Positions 1 to 5,805 of a stretch of DNA of 6,836 nt are shown here, piece by piece. Numbering within the stretch: the first letter of the stretch is position 1; each line of letters starts with the position of its first letter. Source of the DNA: Clostridia bacterium. Its GTDB lineage: Bacteria; Bacillota_A; Clostridia; Christensenellales; UBA1242. The stretch covers positions 1 through 6,836 of the forward strand of contig JAQVQJ010000067.1 in the NCBI GenBank assembly GCA_028701635.1. The letters run 5' to 3'. A program made the translations under genes and the position numbers. The notes under the pieces are model-generated. The model ran no database searches, was not told the origin of the DNA, and saw nothing but the letters and a program-made list of their open reading frames with translations.

Positions 1-263
1 GAGTTCAAGAACTAACTAGAGTACTTGACAAACTAAATATTCAAGAAACTACAAAATACAAACTACTACACACAATGATAGCGCATCACGGATCAGTAGA
101 AAATGGTTGCCCAAAACCACCAATGACTCCTGAAGCTTTAATTATTGCTAAAGCGGATGACTTAGACGCACAACTAGTAACAATGCTAGATGCAAAAAAC
201 ACAGCACAAACAAACGACTCATTCATCTACAACAAGCACATGGGAAACATATATCTAAAATAA
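1..263 (+). CDS. HD-domain 3'-5' exoribonuclease, YhaM-like, C-terminal part (5' end outside window)
   Basis: The reading frame is open from base 3, well before the first ATG at 75, so this is the end of a longer gene cut by the window edge. The visible 86 residues include IAHHG, then ENGCPKPPMTPEA and ADDLDAQL. This arrangement (HHG, E-G-P-x-x-P, EA, DDLDA) is the conserved tail of the HD phosphohydrolase domain in YhaM-type OB-fold/HD nucleases, which trim RNA or ssDNA from the 3' end using metal ions. The HH and DD residues are expected to lie at the metal site. The N-terminal OB-fold cannot be seen. The gene stops with TAA 22 bases before the next start, so the GHKL gene could be co-transcribed with it. 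It is probably a housekeeping gene bordering the accessory region. The family call is from motif memory only. Confidence 0.75.
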   Translation, partial: VQELTRVLDKLNIQETTKYKLLHTMIAHHGSVENGCPKPPMTPEALIIAKADDLDAQLVTMLDAKNTAQTNDSFIYNKHMGNIYLK

Positions 264-285
264 TTAACTAATCTTGGGCGATAAC

Positions 286-1671
286 ATGGAACGAAAATTT
301 GACCTTAATATTGAAAAGGTTTTAGAAAATTGGGAAGTCTCCGACGCAATACGTGAAATAATAGCAAATGCACTCGACGAACAAATATTAACTAATACAA
401 AAGAAATTCAAATATTTGAAGAAAAAGGTAACTGGCATATTAAAGATTTTGGAAGAGGTCTTGAATATAAACATTTAACACAAAAAGAAAATAAAGAAAA
501 ATTAACAAATGCAGGAAAAATAATAGGCAAGTTTGGAGTTGGCTTAAAAGATGCTTTGGCAACATTTGACCGAAGAAAAATAGATATTGAAATAATATCA
601 AAATTTAGCAAAATTACTACTTGTCAATCAGAAAAAATAGGATTCAAAGATGTAAAAACCCTCCACGCAATTATAAATGATCCCAGTAGTAAAGATTTTT
701 TGGGAACCGAAGTTATTCTAAAAGGTTGCTCTAAAGAAAACATTGAATCTGCAAAAGCCAATTTCTTAAAATTTTCTGGAGATAAGCTTCTTGAAGAAAC
801 AAAATTCGGCGCAGTGTACGAGAAAAAACAAAACGCCCTTATTTATATTACAGGCATAAAAGTTGCAACAGAAGACAATTTCCTCTTTTCATATAATGTC
901 ACATTAATGAATACAAAAATAAAAAAAGCACTTAACCGTGAGAGATCAAATGTTAGTCGTACAGCATATAAGGACAGAGTACAAGAAATATTACTCGCTT
1001 GCAAATCGGACCAAGTCGCAAATCGTATCGCTAATGATTTCAAAGATTACCAAACTGGAACAATCCATGATGAAGTAAGTTGGATTGAAGTACAAGAACA
1101 CGCTTGCAAACTAATAAACCAAAACCGAAAAGTAGTGTTTGCTACTCCTTTTGATTTAATCAATTACAAATCATCAATTGATGATGCTTGTAAGGATGGC
1201 TATGAAATAATTCCCATCCCCGAGAATTTAAAATTAAAACTTGCTGGCGCCAAAGACTACCAAGGAAATAAAATTAGAACAATAACAGCATTCATAGAAG
1301 AGTACAATGACACATTTCAATTTGACTTTATTGATGAAAATAAACTCAATTCAAACGAAAAGGAAATTTTCTCTACAAAAGAACAATTATTTCAACTCAT
1401 AGGAGGCAAACCAAAACAAATCAAAGCAATAAAAATATCAAAAACAATGCGTAAAGATGAAAAAGGAACTGAAACAATGGGCCTGTGGCAATCAAATGAA
1501 GGTACAATCATAATCCGACGCGACCAACTAAGAAATCAGTCAGATTTTGCAGGTACTTTGTTGCATGAAACAGCACATGCAATTAGCGGGGCTGATGACG
1601 TATCCAGAGAATTTGAAATAGAACTCACTAGAATAATTGGATTAATTGCAGGTAATCATAAAAGGGATTAA
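286..1671 (+). CDS. GHKL (HSP90-like) ATPase fused to a C-terminal HExxH metalloprotease-like segment
   Basis: This 461-residue protein has all three ATP-binding motifs of the GHKL fold. The N-box is EIIANALD (E24, N28, D31), the G1 box is DFGRG (D54-G58), and the G2 box is GKFGVGLKDAL (G81, G84, G86). The ATPase part is about residues 1-200 and the middle is unrecognised. Near the C-terminus is LLHETAHAISGADD (H427, E428, H431), a zinc-metallopeptidase HExxH, followed by REFEIE, which may supply a third ligand. I chose ATG at 286, with GGCGAT upstream as a weak SD; a TTG at 274 would add four residues. One base separates its stop from the ATG of the Shedu-like nuclease gene, so the two are probably translated together. 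GHKL ATPases occur in mismatch repair (MutL), chromatin (MORC) and prokaryotic conflict systems. A role as ATP-driven sensor or switch for the neighbouring nuclease is inference. Confidence 0.8.
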   Translation: MERKFDLNIEKVLENWEVSDAIREIIANALDEQILTNTKEIQIFEEKGNWHIKDFGRGLEYKHLTQKENKEKLTNAGKIIGKFGVGLKDALATFDRRKIDIEIISKFSKITTCQSEKIGFKDVKTLHAIINDPSSKDFLGTEVILKGCSKENIESAKANFLKFSGDKLLEETKFGAVYEKKQNALIYITGIKVATEDNFLFSYNVTLMNTKIKKALNRERSNVSRTAYKDRVQEILLACKSDQVANRIANDFKDYQTGTIHDEVSWIEVQEHACKLINQNRKVVFATPFDLINYKSSIDDACKDGYEIIPIPENLKLKLAGAKDYQGNKIRTITAFIEEYNDTFQFDFIDENKLNSNEKEIFSTKEQLFQLIGGKPKQIKAIKISKTMRKDEKGTETMGLWQSNEGTIIIRRDQLRNQSDFAGTLLHETAHAISGADDVSREFEIELTRIIGLIAGNHKRD

Positions 1672-1672
1672 T

Positions 1673-2998
1673 ATGGTTTTACCAATAAAGGTTATTTTAA
1701 CAGAAAAAATTCGAAAAGCTTTTTTTCCAAAACGATATATAGGATTAGAATTATTAGTGCAATATGAAATTGACGAGGAGCTAAAGCTAAAAATATCTCA
1801 CGGGCAATTAACTGGATTAAAAACGCTTTTGGATGAAATCGAAAAAAGATATGGCGATATCAAAAAACCTCAAATTAACTTTACTAATGAAGGAGAAAGA
1901 GTAAAATTTGAAGAAAAGAAAGTATACATAAACTTGCCTGCTTGGTTAGGATTTATGTATGCAATCAATGATATATCTAATCAATATTTTATTGAAAAAT
2001 ACCATCGCGATTTCAAAAAAGAATGTCGAATGAAAGGATTGAAAGAATACCTTGAAGGAAATCCTCCATCAAATATAATCCAGCACATCCAAAATTCAAA
2101 CTTTGAAATCATTGAAAACATCCTATCCAAATTTGACAACTTACAAGATTCTGAAAAGAAAATTATACAAGAAAACTTTGAACACTCCCAAGTTGGAACA
2201 AACATACTAAAAAAATATGGCAAACTTGCAAAAAACTCCCCAAAACTTCAAGTAAAATCAGTAGTCATGAATATCAACAAAATAAAAGAGCCAGAAGCGA
2301 AAGAACTAACTATGGCCCTAATGAAAAGTAAACATGCAGATCTCTTTACAGATCAAATTGCAAAATTTCCAAAAGAAATTCAAGTAAAAATGCTAAAAAA
2401 CATTAACAAAATGGTAGAATTGTTACTATTCCAAGAAAAACTTGAATCCAGTCTAAAAAAATTTAAAATTCTAGTTAAAACCCACAAAGATGCTTCAACA
2501 AAAAACGAAAAAGAAATACACGCATTCCTAGCAAAGCATTACTGGTTACTAGGTCCAGAATATTATGGAAGTGGAATAAAATCCGACATTAACTCAAAAG
2601 GAAAAAAAACAAGCGAAACCTACGTAAAACCATGGAGAATATATCCTGACTTCTTAATAGAAAAAATAGACCAAACAACTGATTCCTGTACTGTAATAGA
2701 GTTAGAAGAAGCTAACGACAAAATATTTAACAAAGACAAAACTCTATCCAAAGAAGCACTAGATGGACTTTATCAAGCAATATCCTACCACATTTACTTT
2801 AATGTGGAAAAAAATAAATCTACAAAAGGGATAGCAATTTTAGGATTTACAGGGCCCCTTGACACAATTCAAAAAGAAAAATTAAGAAGATTAAATGACT
2901 TATTTCCAAAAGTAGAAATCAAAACATATGATCAATTAATCAAAGATGCAGAACGATTATTAGATTTTATCAAAAACTATACTTCAAAAGAAAAATAA
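1673..2998 (+). CDS. Shedu-like (DUF4263) nuclease-domain protein with unrecognised N-terminal region
   Basis: This 441-residue protein has an unrecognised, lysine-rich and mostly helical N-terminal region (about 1-265). Its C-terminal domain (about 270-430) resembles the PD-(D/E)xK nuclease of the Shedu anti-phage protein SduA (DUF4263). It shows EIHAFLAKHYWLLGPE (the 'ihefL..n.wlLG' entry of that family), YPDFLIE (P325, D326), VIELEE (E343, E345) and later LYQAISY (Q368, Y372). The family normally has E-L-K where this protein has E-L-E, so the catalytic lysine is replaced. I chose ATG at 1673 with AAAGGG upstream; TTG at 1646 would overlap the GHKL gene and add nine residues. The one-base spacing to the GHKL ATPase gene implies one functional unit, probably ATP-gated DNA cleavage or binding in defence. 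The Shedu assignment is from motif pattern and not from a search. Confidence 0.7.
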   Translation: MVLPIKVILTEKIRKAFFPKRYIGLELLVQYEIDEELKLKISHGQLTGLKTLLDEIEKRYGDIKKPQINFTNEGERVKFEEKKVYINLPAWLGFMYAINDISNQYFIEKYHRDFKKECRMKGLKEYLEGNPPSNIIQHIQNSNFEIIENILSKFDNLQDSEKKIIQENFEHSQVGTNILKKYGKLAKNSPKLQVKSVVMNINKIKEPEAKELTMALMKSKHADLFTDQIAKFPKEIQVKMLKNINKMVELLLFQEKLESSLKKFKILVKTHKDASTKNEKEIHAFLAKHYWLLGPEYYGSGIKSDINSKGKKTSETYVKPWRIYPDFLIEKIDQTTDSCTVIELEEANDKIFNKDKTLSKEALDGLYQAISYHIYFNVEKNKSTKGIAILGFTGPLDTIQKEKLRRLNDLFPKVEIKTYDQLIKDAERLLDFIKNYTSKEK

Positions 2999-3052
2999 TT
3001 CTGCCTCAAGTTCAATTTCTTTTCAATTAATGACTTAATTTAAAAATCAAAA

Positions 3053-3075
3053 AGAGGACTATCTAATAGTCCTCT
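3053..3075 (-). terminator. Hairpin plus T-run after the 104-residue gene
   Basis: A perfect 9-bp inverted repeat, AGAGGACTA (3053-3061) and TAGTCCTCT (3067-3075), has a 5-base loop that contains the stop codon of the - strand gene. Read on the - strand it is followed by TTTTGATTTTT. This looks like a bacterial intrinsic terminator, though archaeal RNA polymerase also stops at T-rich tracts. Because the + strand gene ends at 2998, it also separates the two converging transcription units. Confidence 0.6.
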
Positions 3076-3377
3076 GGTTTCAGAAAAGTCACTCCTTCTG
3101 CGTTTGCGATTACCCATATTTGGTTTTTTGTGATTACTCTTAGTTTGTAGTAACCATCGTCTTCTTCGTTTGGTTGGTTTAGCATTGCTAATCCTTTTTG
3201 AATGATTTCTTGGTAATGGTCTTTTACTTCTGTGAATAGGTTTGAAGTGAATATGACTGGTAAATTGTTATTGGATAGCTTTCCAACTTTTATTAAAAAA
3301 CCGTCTTCGATTGCTTGTTGTTGAGTGTATACAGAGATGGGTTCTCCGTATACTTCGGTTAAAGAAGATGTTTTCAT
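3063..3377 (-). CDS. Small DUF6573-like protein (QAIEDG signature), function unknown
   Basis: This soluble protein has 104 residues. Near its N-terminus is a segment reading GEPISVYTQQQAIEDGFLI, followed by PVIFTSNLF. The pattern 'VIS.YTR.QAIEDGxLxDV ... PVA.T..vw' is what I remember of a small family (annotated as DUF6573) common on plasmids, integrative elements and phages; its biochemical role is not known to me. The C-terminal half (EEDDGYYKLRVITKNQIWVIANAEGVTFLKPEDY contains the tail, shown here as DDGYYKLRVI and IWVIANAEG) looks like a beta-rich domain. The ATG at 3377 has SD GAGGTGA six bases upstream and overlaps the stop of the 27-codon ORF by four bases (ATGA), so translation is probably coupled. 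A stem in the leader can cover this SD. No membrane segment or cofactor motif is visible. The family call is moderate; the gene itself is secure. Confidence 0.65.
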   Translation of the reverse strand: MKTSSLTEVYGEPISVYTQQQAIEDGFLIKVGKLSNNNLPVIFTSNLFTEVKDHYQEIIQKGLAMLNQPNEEDDGYYKLRVITKNQIWVIANAEGVTFLKPEDY

Positions 3378-3457
3378 TTTCGTTCACCTCTTTTGTGTGA
3401 CAATAGTTCGTCTATTGTGAACGAATCATCGAATATTTTTCTTTTATTAGAATTCAT
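3374..3457 (-). CDS. 27-residue ORF upstream of and overlapping the DUF6573-like gene (leader peptide candidate)
   Basis: This short ORF starts with ATG at 3457, preceded by AGGAGGTGATTG, a near-perfect match to the archaeal and bacterial 16S tail. It encodes 27 residues beginning MNSNKRKIFDDSF and continuing TIDELLSHKRGERK. The TGA stop overlaps the ATG of the 104-residue gene as ATGA. The peptide is charged and resembles nothing I recognise. The strong SD at good spacing and the four-base stop-start overlap argue it is translated. It could be a small functional protein, for example an antitoxin-like or regulatory partner, or a leader whose translation opens the downstream SD. Its 3' half coincides with the inverted repeats listed at 3379-3425. 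Confidence 0.6.
   Translation of the reverse strand: MNSNKRKIFDDSFTIDELLSHKRGERK
3379..3425 (-). promoter_or_regulatory. SD-sequestering stem in the 27-codon leader ORF
   Basis: On the - strand, TTCGTTCAC (3425-3417) is perfectly complementary to GTGAACGAA (3387-3379). The latter contains the GTGA of the SD of the 104-residue gene and runs to one base before its ATG. A second 7-bp repeat, ACAATAG (3418-3412) with CTATTGT (3406-3400), lies inside and shares two bases with the outer stem. A ribosome translating the 27-codon ORF would have to melt both. The pairings are seen directly; the switching role is inferred. Confidence 0.5.
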
Positions 3458-3463
3458 CTTCAA

Positions 3464-3472
3464 TCACCTCCT
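3464..3472 (-). promoter_or_regulatory. Very strong SD for the 27-codon ORF
   Basis: On the - strand this reads AGGAGGTGA, and the next base extends the match to AUCACCUCCU of the 16S 3' end. It lies about six bases before the ATG at 3457 and decides that start. It is also the mirror image of the SD-like site at 3693-3701, giving a 9-bp inverted repeat around the structured region. Confidence 0.65.
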
Positions 3473-3511
3473 GAGTGGAAAACGAATTTTTTTTCAACTG
3501 AAGACGGCTTG

Positions 3512-3662
3512 CGGCTTTTGGAGACATTAAATCCCTTAGCTAACAAGCGACCCTGACTGCCGAGCCCAAAAAAGTTAGTGTTGTCAAACAACAGTGAAGA
3601 CAGCACTCAAATGCAAACTGGTTGGACAGCTCAGGGGAAGGGTTTAAGTCGAGAAAACGCCG
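3512..3662 (+). ncRNA. Candidate structured RNA: four nested helices, about 150 nt, no known family recognised
   Basis: This G+C-richer stretch folds as one nested stack. H1 pairs 3512-3519 (CGGCTTTT) with 3654-3662, with bulged C3658. H2 pairs 3523-3537 (GAC, TTAAA, CCCTT) with 3638-3650 (AAGGG, TTTAA, GTC), 13 bp with two single-base bulges. H3 pairs 3551-3561 (CCCTGACTGCC) with 3624-3636, 11 bp with two bulges. H4 pairs 3577-3585 (AGTGTTGTC) with 3599-3607 (GACAGCACT), 9 bp with one G-U and a 13-base loop. The G-U pairs (T3581-G3603, possibly G3562-T3623) exist only in a + strand RNA, which favours that strand. I do not recognise SRP RNA, RNase P RNA, tmRNA or a known riboswitch. It could instead be the 5' leader of the - strand 27/104-residue genes or a DNA cruciform such as a replication or recombination site. 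No clear promoter is visible. Confidence 0.5.
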
Positions 3663-3692
3663 AGACGAAAGAAGAAAAAAATAAGAAAACGA

Positions 3693-3700
3693 AGGAGGTG
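3693..3700 (+). promoter_or_regulatory. SD sequence with no recognisable gene after it
   Basis: AGGAGGTG reads on the + strand, but no ATG, GTG or TTG follows at usable distance. An ATT at 3706 opens only 13 codons. It lies at the end of a short open frame on the same strand (ATG 3611 to TAA 3704-3706) and mirrors the SD at 3464-3472. It may be the relic of a divergent gene whose body was replaced, or an element that pairs with 16S rRNA. Confidence 0.35.
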
Positions 3701-3778
3701 AAATAATTAATAATTTTATTTTTAAGGTTTTTATTAATTTAATCTAAATTAACCTATCCTCTTAATTATTAATTATTT
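3701..3778. repeat. Nested AT-rich inverted repeats abutting the 8xMP-like gene's stop codon
   Basis: A perfect 15-bp inverted repeat of only A and T joins 3701-3715 and 3764-3778. Inside it is a second perfect 8-bp repeat, TTAATTTA (3734-3741) and TAAATTAA (3745-3752), with a 3-base loop. The outer arm ends exactly at the base before the - strand gene's stop codon. The likely role is a two-way transcription end between that operon and the structured element; a cruciform or protein-binding site is also possible. Confidence 0.5.
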
Positions 3779-4282
3779 TTAATAAAAAATATTTTGTGCA
3801 ATTAAAGTAATAAAATTCCAATTAATTAAAATTAATGAAAGAATATATATTACAATAAACAATAATGGCACGTTTCTTTCCAAATGTGTTAAAGGAGCAT
3901 ATTTATTTGTTTTTCCTTTTTCAAGCACTTCCCATTCATATTTGAATAGATTTGCCGGCAAGTATCTTTCAAGCTCATGAATTACCACAAATTTTCCCGT
4001 ATTAAGTCCTTTATAAGAAATTATCAATCTGTACCAGTAATAATTTGCAATAATTCCAAAAATTGGGATTAAACAAACAATAATATTACTTTGGGATAAG
4101 CTCATTAAATATCCTGAAACTGTTATAAATCCTGTGTTAAGTGCAAGGTAGAATTCGTTTGATGCTTCTCTTCGTTGGCTAATTTGTTGACAAGAGTCTA
4201 CAAAAATTTTGTATTGCTCAAATAAGACAGACTTATTTTTTCTAGTTACTTTTTGATTTAATAATCTTGTTTTTTTTGCCAT
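3779..4282 (-). CDS. Small integral membrane protein, RipA/8xMP-like; candidate effector
   Basis: This 167-residue protein starts with a basic N-terminus, then LFEQYKIFVDSCQQISQRRE followed by ASNEFYLALNTGF. This 'YK..v.....iSqRR..aN.Ff...NT' block, a later KFVVIHELERYLP and a closing HLER motif match what I remember of the RipA family of octameric membrane proteins (8xMP). Hydrophobic segments lie at about 45-62, 66-86 and 138-160, giving at least three membrane passes, with the polar middle (about 88-135) on one side. The ATG at 4282 has SD GAGGTGA five bases upstream and begins 13 bases after the TIR gene stops, so the two form an operon. Small membrane proteins next to nucleotide-signalling enzymes often act as membrane-disrupting effectors in abortive defence. 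That role is inferred here. The family name is a recollection, not a search result. Confidence 0.65.
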   Translation of the reverse strand: MAKKTRLLNQKVTRKNKSVLFEQYKIFVDSCQQISQRREASNEFYLALNTGFITVSGYLMSLSQSNIIVCLIPIFGIIANYYWYRLIISYKGLNTGKFVVIHELERYLPANLFKYEWEVLEKGKTNKYAPLTHLERNVPLLFIVIYILSLILINWNFITLIAQNIFY

Positions 4283-4295
4283 AATTTCACCTCAT

Positions 4296-4793
4296 TTACA
4301 AAGCTTGTTTTCTTTTTTTGTCAATAATTTGTTGTATCTTATCCAAATCCCAATTAGTTATTTGGGCATGAGCATCAACTAATGCATTTGGAATTTTGTG
4401 ATTTTTATCACGGTAAATTCTAACTCCAATAACTGGTTTCCCTAATTCAACTGCTTTACGAATTTCCCAATCTACTGCTTCGCGTTTATATGTTTCTTCA
4501 CCAATCATAACAATTAGTACTTCGCTTTTATTTATTCGTTCAGTGCATTGAGTTTTCCACTTCTCATCAAAAGGTTCTTTTACAGAGTAATCTGAAAATT
4601 CAAGTTGCCCTCCCTTTGCTTGAGCACGTATAAAATTAACCTGTGCTTCATCCTCAATATGAAAACTCAAAAATACACGCGGTTTTCCAGAATATTCATT
4701 CAATGATTTCCCCATATCTTGCGCATAAGCAAACCCCCCACCAGGCCTACTTCCTACATAAGAAATTCTTTCCCCACTATATCCTCCACCCAT
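4296..4793 (-). CDS. ThsB-like (MTH538-type) TIR-domain protein, putative NAD-derived signal synthase
   Basis: This 165-residue protein carries one TIR-like domain from about residue 37. It shows RVFLSFH (39-45) at strand 1, LEFSDYSVKEPF, SEVLIVMIGEET (90-101), VDWEIRKAVELGKPVIGV (WEI at 109-111) and ITNW near the end. This pattern fits the MTH538/ThsB branch of TIR domains, where a conserved glutamate catalyses NAD+ conversion to cyclic ADP-ribose-type signals; E110 in WEI is the natural candidate. The first ~35 residues form a glycine-rich extension (GGGYSG, RPGGGF) not typical of the family. I chose ATG at 4793 with GGGGTG upstream, one base after the TGT-like gene's stop; a GTG at 4808 would add five residues. 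It sits between the TIM-barrel gene and the membrane-protein gene in one operon. The TIR call is firm; activity and product are inferred. Confidence 0.8.
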   Translation of the reverse strand: MGGGYSGERISYVGSRPGGGFAYAQDMGKSLNEYSGKPRVFLSFHIEDEAQVNFIRAQAKGGQLEFSDYSVKEPFDEKWKTQCTERINKSEVLIVMIGEETYKREAVDWEIRKAVELGKPVIGVRIYRDKNHKIPNALVDAHAQITNWDLDKIQQIIDKKRKQAL

Positions 4794-4794
4794 T

Positions 4795-5751
4795 CTAATA
4801 CACCCCACTCAAATTCAGATACTTTCTTCTATTCTCAAAAAGATTTCTCCAATCATAAACAAACTTATTTTTTGCAACTACTTTTACAAGAACTTCTTCC
4901 TTTTCAATATTCCAATTAAATAAAGCACCAGTTGGTTCTATCGACTTAACAGACTTTTTTATTTCTAAAAAATTTTGATTAATAAATGACGCATCAACCT
5001 TACCATTATAAGAAATAGTTTTCCCTCCAATAAACTTTTTATGATAAAACGCTTGAACGTAATGACTCTGAGTTACAAAATCATCAGCAAAACGAAAAGG
5101 CAAAATAGATTTTCTCGACCCAACACCATACACCATCAAATGCCCTCCTAATTGTTTTATTTTCTTAGCAAAAAGCCGAGCTTGATGTTTAGCATTCCAC
5201 GACCCTCTACAAACATAATCTCCTGCATGAAAAACAAATTTTCTAACACCCAACTGCTTCAAAAAAAGAGTATGATCACCAACTTGATTTACATTACTTC
5301 CCTTAACAAGACCATACATTTCAAGATCAGGAAACTCTTTTCTCAAGATTATTGCATCCGATTTAACTCTTCCAACTTCAAAATCAGCAATATTTTCTCT
5401 ATCTAAATAAGTTTCACCATCCGGCGAAAGATACGCATCAGGCTTACACACCTTTATCATTTCAATATAATCTTCTATTGTAAATCCAATTAACGTCCTA
5501 TCAGGCATTATAGAAGACAAAACGATTTTCCCATCAAAATTAAAAAACTGATGAAGCCCACCAGACAAAATAACTTTGTAAAAAAAAGGACTAAAACAAG
5601 TACCATCCCTATTCAACATATCCTGTACCTTAACAATGATTCCTGAACAATTCCCACTCAAAAAAGGACCCCAAGTCAACTGTTCATGCAACTTAACTAC
5701 TACCCACAGATTTTTAGCTTCATTTTTATTCATGCTAACCAACACTAACAT
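4795..5751 (-). CDS. tRNA-guanine transglycosylase/DpdA-like TIM-barrel protein (tentative)
   Basis: This 318-residue soluble protein has a spacing of motifs that recalls TGT and DpdA enzymes, which swap guanine for a 7-deazaguanine base in tRNA or DNA. It shows KPDAYLSPDGE (103-113), YGLVKGSN (146-153, like the family's 'vlQG'), LGVRKFVFHAGDY (167-179, like 'LGvd.v.igg'), HLMVYGVGS (204-212, like 'HllGvG') and FADDFVTQSHY (221-231, like 'vDsfDs..y'). The CxCxxC-H zinc site of bacterial and archaeal TGT is absent, as in DpdA. The second catalytic aspartate is not clearly in place, so the enzyme may be altered or the family wrong. The ATG at 5751 lies about 32 bases from a TATA-like box, so the mRNA is almost leaderless; ATG at 5733 is an alternative start. 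It is the first gene of the TIR and membrane-protein operon and may modify or recognise a nucleic acid or base in that pathway. Confidence 0.45.
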   Translation of the reverse strand: MLVLVSMNKNEAKNLWVVVKLHEQLTWGPFLSGNCSGIIVKVQDMLNRDGTCFSPFFYKVILSGGLHQFFNFDGKIVLSSIMPDRTLIGFTIEDYIEMIKVCKPDAYLSPDGETYLDRENIADFEVGRVKSDAIILRKEFPDLEMYGLVKGSNVNQVGDHTLFLKQLGVRKFVFHAGDYVCRGSWNAKHQARLFAKKIKQLGGHLMVYGVGSRKSILPFRFADDFVTQSHYVQAFYHKKFIGGKTISYNGKVDASFINQNFLEIKKSVKSIEPTGALFNWNIEKEEVLVKVVAKNKFVYDWRNLFENRRKYLNLSGVY

Positions 5752-5765
5752 AGTTCAACTAATTC

Positions 5766-5805
5766 ATACTGAGTCTAACTAAATAATACTTAGTATAGAA
5801 AGTAT
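5766..5805. promoter_or_regulatory. Operator-like repeats ATACT-N-AGTAT between divergent promoters
   Basis: A perfect palindrome, ATACT-T-AGTAT, lies at 5786-5796. A one-mismatch copy, ATACT-G-AGTCT, is at 5766-5776, and a weaker copy ending AGTAT overlaps the + strand TATA-like box at 5795-5805. The centres of the first two are 20 bases apart, close to two helical turns. They sit between and beside the two TATA-like boxes, as expected for binding by the neighbouring CARF-wHTH protein. The sequence pattern is direct; the ligand protein is inferred. Confidence 0.5.
5779..5788 (-). promoter_or_regulatory. TATA-like box for the TGT-like/TIR/membrane operon
   Basis: On the - strand this reads TATTATTTAG, centred about 32 bases before the ATG at 5751. 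This would place the transcript start only a few bases before the start codon, which fits the lack of an SD there. Confidence 0.35.

Noticed and set aside
1646..1672. TTG start extending the Shedu-like protein by nine residues
   Set aside because: The ATG at 1673 has a purine-rich SD-like AAAGGG at good spacing; the TTG has none and overlaps the GHKL gene.
408..2223. - strand frames inside the GHKL and nuclease genes
   Set aside because: They are reverse-strand shadows of two genes with clear conserved motifs.
3572..3582. 11-base repeat AAGTTAGTGTT shared with 6600-6610
   Set aside because: A single low-complexity match 3 kb away, in unrelated contexts, is within what chance gives in AT-rich DNA.
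3557..3706. Open + strand frame (ATG at 3611, 31 codons, lysine/glutamate-rich end)
   Set aside because: No SD precedes the ATG, the frame overlaps the structured helices, and the peptide resembles nothing known. The structure explains this DNA better, so it is not called a gene.
4719..5406. + strand frames inside the TIR and TGT-like genes (4719-4919, 5152-5406)
   Set aside because: They lie opposite well-supported genes, have no SD and give no recognisable protein.
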